Of a stretch of DNA of 11,476 nt, positions 7,235 through 11,476 are shown in pieces. Made by a program: the position numbers and the translations under genes. Source of the DNA: Clostridia bacterium (GTDB lineage Bacteria; Bacillota; Clostridia; Oscillospirales; CAG-272). How positions within the stretch are numbered: the first letter of the stretch is position 1; the number at the start of each line of letters is the position of its first letter. The stretch covers positions 1 to 11,476 of the forward strand of contig JAGAFQ010000040.1 in the NCBI GenBank assembly GCA_017612495.1, in the 5' to 3' direction. The notes beneath the pieces were generated by a model that did no database searches, was not told where the DNA came from, and worked only from the letters and a program-made list of their open reading frames with translations.

Positions 7235-7272
7235 AAAAGGGGGTGTTTAAAAACTCGTTTTTTAACACCCCC
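7231..7272 (-). terminator. Intrinsic terminator for the ribF-DacF-like unit (minus strand)
   Basis: Arms GGGGGTGTT (7239-7247) and AACACCCCC (7264-7272) form 9 bp, with a further A/T stem (7249-7253 with 7258-7262) after a T-T mismatch and a CTCG loop. The T-tract lies on the minus strand (complement of the A run at 7233-7238). On the plus strand no U-tract follows, so this works for transcripts coming from the right. It overlaps the stop codon of the YhcC-like gene. Confidence 0.7.
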
Positions 7273-7401
7273 TCGCGGTTTCGGCGGTCGGGTGCCGCCG
7301 AAATCGCCGCGACATTTGACGGTTTTTGCCTTAAAAACATCCGATTTGCTCTTTTTCAAAGCAAAAACGGCGGCTGTTCAAGCCGCCGAGTCAAATTCGA
7401 C
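7273..7401. other. Structured non-coding segment between the two convergent terminators
   Basis: This segment holds further nested inverted repeats. TTTCGGCGG (7279-7287) pairs with CCGCCGAAA (7295-7303), extended by CGCGG/CCGCG (7274-7278/7307-7311). ATTTGAC (7314-7320) pairs with GTCAAAT (7390-7396) and encloses GTTTTTGC/GCAAAAAC (7322-7329/7361-7368) and an 8-bp GC hairpin (7368-7375/7381-7388). With the terminators on each side the whole of 7233-7448 has near-symmetric ends. Short ORFs through it lack ribosome binding sites. It could be an inserted palindromic repeat element or simply a structured shared 3' region. Confidence 0.55.
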
Positions 7402-7448
7402 GGGGTTGTTAAAAAAGTCCGATGACTTTTTTAACAACCCCTTTTTTC
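7402..7448 (+). terminator. Intrinsic terminator for the plus-strand flavin reductase-tcdA-yhcC unit
   Basis: A perfect 17-bp inverted repeat (arms 7402-7418 and 7425-7441, loop CCGATG) is followed by TTTTTTC on the plus strand. On the minus strand no T-run follows, so it is directional. It is 168 nt beyond the YhcC-like stop and touches the stop codon of the opposing DacF-like gene (7449). Confidence 0.85.
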
Positions 7449-8753
7449 TTATTCATACGGATACGTCGGCATATCGTGAAGCGAGTGCATCCGACGCCGC
7501 CGCGCATAAATGACGGCACCGACGACGTAGATGATCACAAACAAAACGACTGCGACGATGAGCCAAAACGTCGGAGTCTTTGCAAAATCCGTAAATGCCG
7601 ACCAAAGCGCCAAGGCGGCATTTTCGTCCACCGAGTTTTTAACGATGATATCGCACGTTGCGATGATCTCTCCGTTATATTCGGCAATGACCTGACCGAC
7701 CTTGTCGCCTGCGACGATGGGAGCGTTTATCTCGTTTGGCAGATCAAAGGTATATTTCACCTCTTCTTTTATCGAAATATCCTTCGGCAAAAGCACGTCG
7801 CAATCGCAAGAGGGAACTGCCGAAACGTAGTCGGCATCCTTGCCGCGCAGAACTTTTATCTCGTTTACCATATCTTTGCGGTCAACGATCCTTATATATC
7901 CGTAATTGTTTTTTACAAAGTCCAAAAGCTTTTGCGCATCGGCGTATGAGCCGATGCCTTTTTTGTCGTTATAGTCGCAGCCCATAAGCACGAGCAGATA
8001 ATTCAGCCCCTCGTGCGTGACAGACGTTACAAGCGAGGCTTTTGCCTCATAAGTCGAGCCGACGTTCATTCCGTGTGCGCCGCCGTAATAAAAATCTTCC
8101 GTCAGCGTTTTTGAAACAAGGTAGTTGCGGTTATGTATGGTGCGCTTGTTTTCTCCTTTTCCCATCTGATATTTGGGCAGAGAGGCGATATCTATATACC
8201 GCGGTGTCATAAAGGCATATTCGGCGAGCTTCAACGTATCGGCGGCAGTCGTCACCATACCGTCGTCGTGCATACCGGTGGCGTTTTTATATACCGTATT
8301 TTCCATGCCGATCTCTTTTGCCTTTCGGTTCATAAGCTCGACGAATTTTTCTTCTGACCCGGCAATATCACAGACCAAGACCATCGCCGCATCGTTTGAG
8401 TTGCCCACTATAAGAGCGGAAATATACTGCTCGGCTGAAAAGCTTTCTCCCGCAGAAAGAGAGATGTTGTTGCCGCTTACGTTCTTTATCATTTCGGCTC
8501 TGACCGTGATCACTTTGTCAAGCTTGTCGGCATAATATTCGAGTGCCAAGACCGCCGTCATCATCTTTGCCGTGGGACCGGGATATATCGTTTCGTCGGG
8601 ATTTTTCTTATATACCGTACGCTTCGTTTCAACGTTGTATAAAATGGCGTTTTCGGCACTTATCTCATCCTCGAATTCCTTTGCTTTCGCGCCGAAAATA
8701 AAAAACGGCATCAAAAAAAGGAGGGATAAAAATAAAGACGTTATGCGTTTCAT
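7449..8753 (-). CDS. DacF-like D-Ala-D-Ala carboxypeptidase homologue, active site degenerate (likely pseudoenzyme)
   Basis: A 434-residue exported protein with the architecture of low-molecular-mass penicillin-binding proteins. It has a signal peptide (1-24, AKA at 22-24), a peptidase S11 domain (about 30-270), a PBP5_C-like beta domain (about 290-375), a C-terminal membrane helix (396-416) and an ARRRR stop-transfer with a short tail. The fold match is clear (AILYNVETKRTVYKKN, NDAAMVLV, KNATGMHDDGMVTTAADTLKLA). However, the three catalytic motifs are all altered: SxxK is P60-T61-A62-K63 (codon CCC where Ser is expected), SxN is N118-S119-N120, and KTG is N230-V231-G232. The family reaction needs the serine nucleophile, so D,D-carboxypeptidase activity and beta-lactam acylation are unlikely; it may bind peptidoglycan or act as a scaffold. 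The frame is intact with AGGAGA at 8761-8766, so it is not a decayed pseudogene. It overlaps ribF by ATGA. Confidence 0.85.
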   Translation of the reverse strand: MKRITSLFLSLLFLMPFFIFGAKAKEFEDEISAENAILYNVETKRTVYKKNPDETIYPGPTAKMMTAVLALEYYADKLDKVITVRAEMIKNVSGNNISLSAGESFSAEQYISALIVGNSNDAAMVLVCDIAGSEEKFVELMNRKAKEIGMENTVYKNATGMHDDGMVTTAADTLKLAEYAFMTPRYIDIASLPKYQMGKGENKRTIHNRNYLVSKTLTEDFYYGGAHGMNVGSTYEAKASLVTSVTHEGLNYLLVLMGCDYNDKKGIGSYADAQKLLDFVKNNYGYIRIVDRKDMVNEIKVLRGKDADYVSAVPSCDCDVLLPKDISIKEEVKYTFDLPNEINAPIVAGDKVGQVIAEYNGEIIATCDIIVKNSVDENAALALWSAFTDFAKTPTFWLIVAVVLFVIIYVVGAVIYARRRRMHSLHDMPTYPYE

Positions 8754-9691
8754 TTCGGTCTCTCCTTTCTGAAAAGTTCTTCTGATCTTTCGATATCTTT
8801 GCCGATTTGCGCTTTTAATTCTTCAAGAGATGCAAATTTTCTCTCGTTTCTCATGTATGACAGAAAACATACGTTTACCGTCTTTTGATAGAGATCGCCC
8901 GAAAAGTTTATTATGTGCGTTTCGCAGTTGATAACGCCGTCGTCCTTTACTGTCGGCTTCGAGCCGACGTTTGTGACGGATGGATATGTTTTGCCGTCTA
9001 TTCTGCAAAAACTTGCGTATGTGCCGCACAAGGGGATGATCTCGTTTTTGTCAAAGTTTTGATTTATCGTCGGCACGCCTATCGTTCTGCCTATGCGTTT
9101 GCCCGTTTCGACCTTCGATGATTTTTCATAATATCTGCCGAGCAGTCGGTTTGCCGTTTCGATATTTCCGCTTTCGATATATTTTCTTATCCTTGTCGAG
9201 CTGACACTTTCGTTTTCATAAATGACGGGCTCAACGGTGATCGAGAAAAGTCCGTTTTCTTTCATCTTCTTTTCAAGAAGCAGATAGTCGCCCGCCGCGC
9301 CTTTGCCGAAACGGTAATTGAAACCGCAAACGGTACAAACGGAATGCAGCTTTTTTATGAGGATATCCGATATAAAATCTTCGGCACAAACGTCTCTTAT
9401 TTCATCGAAGTCGCATAATACGGCATAGGAAACGCCGAACGACTTGAATATTTCGAGCTTCTTTGCGGTCGGCGTTAAGGTTTTTGCACTCTTGCCCAAA
9501 GATAAAGCCGGTGCCGTATCGAACGTGAAAACGGCACTTTCGCAGCCGTTTTCTTTTGCATATTGAGCGGTCTTTTTCAAAAGTTCGGCGTGACCTATAT
9601 GCACCCCGTCAAAGTTGCCGAGAGCTATCGCACACGAAAAAGGCAGGAGAGATGTGAAAATTTCATTTGTGCGCAGGTCTGTTATTCTCAT
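8750..9691 (-). CDS. ribF: Bifunctional riboflavin kinase / FMN adenylyltransferase RibF
   Basis: A 313-residue cytoplasmic enzyme making FMN from riboflavin and then FAD from FMN. The N-terminal adenylyltransferase domain (about 15-180) shows GNFDGVHIGH (25-34), GFNYRFG (123-129) and SSTRIRKYIESG (164-175). The C-terminal kinase domain (about 182-305) shows GVPTIN (205-210), NVGSKPTV, ETHIINFSGDLY and EELKAQIGKDI. Length is typical. A longer frame opens at 9733, but the start at 9691 is preferred because AGGAGA (9701-9706) is well placed and the family begins at MRITDL. The longer version would also be translated through the palindromic repeat region. The promoter is at 9772-9800. Its TGA stop overlaps the ATG of the DacF-like gene (ATGA), so the two are coupled. 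Confidence 0.95.
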   Translation of the reverse strand: MRITDLRTNEIFTSLLPFSCAIALGNFDGVHIGHAELLKKTAQYAKENGCESAVFTFDTAPALSLGKSAKTLTPTAKKLEIFKSFGVSYAVLCDFDEIRDVCAEDFISDILIKKLHSVCTVCGFNYRFGKGAAGDYLLLEKKMKENGLFSITVEPVIYENESVSSTRIRKYIESGNIETANRLLGRYYEKSSKVETGKRIGRTIGVPTINQNFDKNEIIPLCGTYASFCRIDGKTYPSVTNVGSKPTVKDDGVINCETHIINFSGDLYQKTVNVCFLSYMRNERKFASLEELKAQIGKDIERSEELFRKERPK

Positions 9692-9710
9692 TTTCTTATC
9701 TCTCCTTTGT

Positions 9711-9765
9711 ATGTAATTATCAGTCAATTGCAAAACGAAGTTTTACAATTGACAAATGCAATTAT
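9711..9765. repeat. MITE-like palindromic element, compact copy, with flanking direct repeats
   Basis: The body is 9721-9755. Arms 9724-9736 and 9740-9752 form a 13-bp inverted repeat with one C/A mismatch and a GAA loop. It is flanked by ATGTAATTAT (9711-9720) and ATGCAATTAT (9756-9765), a 9/10 direct repeat. It shares its outer sequence with the longer copy at 3372-3499. It lies between the ribF promoter and ribosome binding site, in the opposite orientation to its gene compared with the proS copy. Confidence 0.65.
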
Positions 9766-9771
9766 GAATAT

Positions 9772-9800
9772 ATGATAAGTTTTTTTGCGCACTGTGTCAA
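9772..9800 (-). promoter_or_regulatory. Sigma-A-type promoter for ribF and the DacF-like gene
   Basis: On the minus strand a perfect TTGACA (9800-9795) is followed, after exactly 17 bp, by TATCAT (9777-9772). Transcription would begin near 9765, right at the edge of the palindromic element, giving a leader of about 75 nt to the ribF start. Confidence 0.7.
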
Positions 9801-9812
9801 TAGAAAATGCAA

Positions 9813-9841
9813 TTTACATTTTGCCCCATTTGTGGTAAAAT
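9813..9841 (+). promoter_or_regulatory. Sigma-A-type promoter for the FkbM-family gene and thioredoxin
   Basis: TTTACA (9813-9818) and TAAAAT (9836-9841) lie 17 bp apart, with TGG before the -10 (extended -10). Start of transcription near 9848 gives a leader of only about 15 nt to the ATG at 9863. It is divergent to the ribF promoter; the two -35 boxes are 12 bp apart, so polymerase binding may be mutually exclusive. Confidence 0.6.
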
Positions 9842-9862
9842 ATCTCAAAAGAGGTGACGGCG

Positions 9863-10957
9863 ATGGGCTTTGAGATCAAAGAAAAAATCGACTTGTGGCA
9901 GCGCCTTTGTGACTGCAAAAAACCTATTATCCTTTACGGAATGGGCGACGGAGCCGACAAGATAATTTCCGTTTTGGAAAGCAAAAATCTCATCGTTTCG
10001 GATTTTTTCGCAAGCGATGAATTCGTTCGCGGACAAAGCTTTCACAATAAGACGGTCTTGCGGTTTTCCGATATTACGGCTAAGTATTCCGATTTTTGCG
10101 TCCTTGTCGCGTTCGCGTCGTCATTGCCCGACGTTATGCAGAAAATAAGAGATATTTCAAAGACCTGCGAATTATATATGCCCGACGTGCCCGTCGTGCC
10201 TGACGGAACTCTTTTCGATATGCAGTACGTAAACGATAATTTCGAAAACTTATCTACGGCATACGATCTGCTCGGCGACGAAGAATCAAGGCGCGTTTTT
10301 GAAAATCTTGTCAATTTCAAGATCAGCGGAAAGATCGAATATCTCGATGCGATAATGAGCGATGAGGACGACGCGTTCGAAAATATTTTGCATCCCGAAA
10401 ACTATTCGGTGTGCGCAGATCTCGGCGCATATACGGGCGACAGCGCAAAAAAGCTGATTTGCCGTTGCAAAAATATATCGAAGATTTATGCTTTTGAGCC
10501 GGACAGAAAAAATTTCGCAAAGCTTGAAACTTTTGCAAAAACTGTCAAAACGCCGAAGATCTTGCCCGAGAATATCGGCGCATATTCGGAGTGCTGCGAA
10601 GAATATATAAGCGAGGGCGCAGGAAGAGGAAGCAGGATATCGAAAGACAGACCGAAGACGCTTTGCAAATTCGATGCGCTCGACAACGTGATAAAAGAAG
10701 ACGTCGATTTTATAAAATACGACGTTGAGGGCGCGGAGCATCGCGCGCTTGTCGGAGCAAGAAACACGATAAGAAGATGCGTCCCCGAAATGCTCATATC
10801 TCTTTATCACCGAAACGAAGATCTTTTTGATCTGATATTGCTCGTATACAAGATAATGCCGTGGTATAAACTCTATTTACGCAAGCACACAAGTTTTCCC
10901 GCATGGGATATAAATCTATACTGTGTCAAAGAAAGGAATCAAAATGAAAATAATTGA
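9863..10957 (+). CDS. FkbM family SAM-dependent methyltransferase
   Basis: A 364-residue protein. The C-terminal two thirds are an FkbM-type class I methyltransferase: motif I DLGAYTGDS (186-194), FEPD (211-214) and the family mark DFIKYDVEGAEHRALVGA (283-300), then HRNEDLFDLI. FkbM proteins methylate hydroxyl groups on small molecules, glycans or lipids; the substrate is unknown here. The N-terminal part (1 to about 150) looks like a separate Rossmann-type nucleotide-binding unit beginning PIILYGMGDGADKI (21-34), as seen in some sugar- or cell-surface-related FkbM proteins. No signal or membrane segment is visible. The start at 9863 is chosen over GTG 9854 because GAGGTGA (9851-9857) is the ribosome binding site. 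Its 3' end overlaps thioredoxin by 14 nt. Nothing nearby names its pathway. Confidence 0.82.
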   Translation: MGFEIKEKIDLWQRLCDCKKPIILYGMGDGADKIISVLESKNLIVSDFFASDEFVRGQSFHNKTVLRFSDITAKYSDFCVLVAFASSLPDVMQKIRDISKTCELYMPDVPVVPDGTLFDMQYVNDNFENLSTAYDLLGDEESRRVFENLVNFKISGKIEYLDAIMSDEDDAFENILHPENYSVCADLGAYTGDSAKKLICRCKNISKIYAFEPDRKNFAKLETFAKTVKTPKILPENIGAYSECCEEYISEGAGRGSRISKDRPKTLCKFDALDNVIKEDVDFIKYDVEGAEHRALVGARNTIRRCVPEMLISLYHRNEDLFDLILLVYKIMPWYKLYLRKHTSFPAWDINLYCVKERNQNENN

Positions 10958-11273
10958 GATAACAAGCGAAAATTTTGAAAGCGAAGTATTGAGATCCGAG
11001 ATCCCCGTGATCGTCGATTTTTGGGCGGAATGGTGCGGCCCTTGCCGTATGATGGCTCCCGTAGTCGACTCTTTGGCTGAAAAATACGACGGCAAGATAA
11101 AGGTCTGCAAATTGAACGTCGATTCCGAGCCCGAGATATGCGGCGACTATAAGATAATGAGCATACCGACGGTCATTCGTTTCACATCGGGTCTTGCCGA
11201 CTGCGTCTCGGTCGGACTGCGCAGCGAGGAGGAACTGATATCGGCGCTTTCGCTTGAAGAATTTATCAAATAA
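10944..11273 (+). CDS. trxA: Thioredoxin
   Basis: A 109-residue cytoplasmic thiol-disulfide oxidoreductase. The active site WCGPC is at 30-34 within VDFWAEWCGPCRMMAP, D25 is the buried acid, and the cis-proline is P75 in SIPT. These are the defining thioredoxin features and the length is standard. C-terminal to the cis-Pro, the usual FKNGE turn and VG are replaced by FTSGLADCVSVG, and there are three extra cysteines (C55, C66, C87 region), more than in classical TrxA. The ATG at 10944 is preferred over GTG 10923 because AAAGGAA (10932-10938) is correctly spaced and the family starts MKIIEIT. It overlaps the FkbM-family gene by 14 nt, so expression is probably from the 9813-9841 promoter. The partial gene downstream may be its reductase. 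Confidence 0.93.
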   Translation: MKIIEITSENFESEVLRSEIPVIVDFWAEWCGPCRMMAPVVDSLAEKYDGKIKVCKLNVDSEPEICGDYKIMSIPTVIRFTSGLADCVSVGLRSEEELISALSLEEFIK

Positions 11274-11286
11274 CAGAACAAAATAA

Positions 11287-11315
11287 TTGACTTATTTGCA
11301 TAAATATGCTATCAT
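11287..11315 (+). promoter_or_regulatory. Strong sigma-A-type promoter
   Basis: TTGACT (11287-11292) and TATCAT (11310-11315) are separated by 17 bp, with TGC before the -10 (extended -10). It begins 14 nt after the thioredoxin stop. Predicted start near 11322, about 23 nt before a terminator hairpin. Confidence 0.7.
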
Positions 11316-11321
11316 AAATCA

Positions 11322-11378
11322 AGGGAACTTGTAAGTTGCCGAGCGGTCGCCCCGAAAATCGAGGCGGCCTTTTTATTT
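11322..11378 (+). ncRNA. Candidate short RNA or attenuated leader between promoter and terminator
   Basis: The promoter at 11287-11315 would yield a transcript of about 55 nt ending at the terminator 11345-11378. Its 5' part can form a small hairpin (CAAG-GGAA-CTTG at 11320-11331, or AACTT/AAGTT at 11326-11337; the two are mutually exclusive). It matches no RNA family I recognise. It may be a free-standing small RNA or an attenuator for the gene starting at 11459. Confidence 0.3.
11345..11378 (+). terminator. Intrinsic terminator downstream of thioredoxin
   Basis: Arms 11345-11355 and 11359-11369 form an 11-bp stem with one C/A mismatch and one G-U pair and an AAA loop, followed by TTTTTATTT. 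It would end the FkbM-family/thioredoxin transcript and also any transcript from the promoter at 11287-11315. A weaker A/T hairpin (11383-11389 with 11398-11405) follows. Confidence 0.75.
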
Positions 11379-11458
11379 CTTTGGAAAACTTTTATCTGTT
11401 TTTCCATTTTCCCGTTTGCAGAATTTTACCGAAAAGCAAAAGAAAGGCGGTTTTGAAT

Positions 11459-11476
11459 ATGAAATATGACATAATC
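11459..11476 (+). CDS. Start of a gene cut by the window edge, possibly an FAD-dependent (thioredoxin-type) reductase
   Basis: Only six codons are present, reading MKYDII, preceded by AAAGGCGG (11443-11450) at good spacing. This opening is common in two-dinucleotide-binding-domain flavoproteins such as thioredoxin reductase, where an IGGGPAG motif would come next. The thioredoxin gene upstream makes that plausible, but the decisive residues lie outside the window, so the product is a guess. Confidence 0.35.

Noticed and set aside
7243..7425. 60-codon plus-strand ORF and overlapping ORFs through the convergent intergenic region
   Set aside because: They begin inside a terminator hairpin, lack ribosome binding sites, and their sequence is dictated by inverted repeats.
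9692..9733. Upstream ATG at 9733 extending RibF by 14 residues
   Set aside because: The extension would run through the ribosome binding site at 9701-9706 and part of the repeat element, and the family homology begins at 9691.
9692..9770. FMN riboswitch upstream of ribF
   Set aside because: The leader is only about 75 nt, much of it the palindromic element; none of the conserved RFN sequence blocks is seen.
10923..10943. GTG at 10923 as the thioredoxin start
   Set aside because: The extra seven residues are not thioredoxin-like and include the ribosome binding site for ATG 10944.
11334..11350. tRNA-Ser/Leu D-arm-like string (GTTGCCGAGCGGTC)
   Set aside because: No acceptor, anticodon or T-arm follows; the sequence runs directly into a terminator.

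Overview
This window looks like chromosomal DNA from an anaerobic member of the Bacillota, class Clostridia. The signs are AGGAG-type ribosome binding sites, one TTG start, moderate G+C, a ZapA/U32/DUF4321/Maf gene string, the short prolyl-tRNA synthetase with a C-terminal zinc module, and a DacF-style carboxypeptidase homologue. The genus cannot be read from the sequence. Almost every base is explained by twelve complete genes plus the first six codons of a thirteenth. There is no phage, IS transposase, CRISPR array, rRNA or tRNA.

Layout. (1) 51-3327, plus strand: zapA, a U32/RlhA-like protein, a DUF4321 small membrane protein and maf, packed with 2-14 nt gaps. (2) 3328-3517: a sigma-A-type promoter, a tandem 15-bp duplication and a palindromic repeat element in the proS leader. 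(3) 3518-4957: proS, followed by an intrinsic terminator that abuts the next ribosome binding site. (4) 5022-7234, plus strand: a flavin reductase-like gene with an octalysine tail, tcdA and a TIGR01212/YhcC radical SAM gene, all overlapping. (5) 7231-7448: a densely structured convergent intergenic region with one intrinsic terminator facing each way. (6) 9691-7449, minus strand: ribF and a DacF-like gene coupled by an ATGA overlap, with a promoter at 9772-9800 and a second palindromic element in the leader. (7) 9813-11273, plus strand: a promoter divergent to that of ribF drives an FkbM-family methyltransferase and an overlapping thioredoxin. (8) 11274-11476: a strong promoter followed at once by a terminator (a possible ~55-nt RNA or attenuated leader), then the start of a gene whose product begins MKYDII, possibly a flavoprotein such as thioredoxin reductase.

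How the genes fit: region 1 is division and RNA/nucleotide housekeeping. Region 4 contains tRNA modification (ct6A). Region 6 makes FMN/FAD and exports a cell-wall protein. Regions 7-8 suggest thiol redox. I see no large novel system. The most notable signals are: (a) the DacF-like protein has lost all three penicillin-binding-protein active-site motifs while keeping the fold, signal peptide and membrane anchor; (b) a palindromic repeat occurs twice in 5' leaders, in opposite orientation to the downstream gene, each copy flanked by about 10-bp direct repeats like target-site duplications; (c) the convergent intergenic region is multiply folded and has near-symmetric ends.
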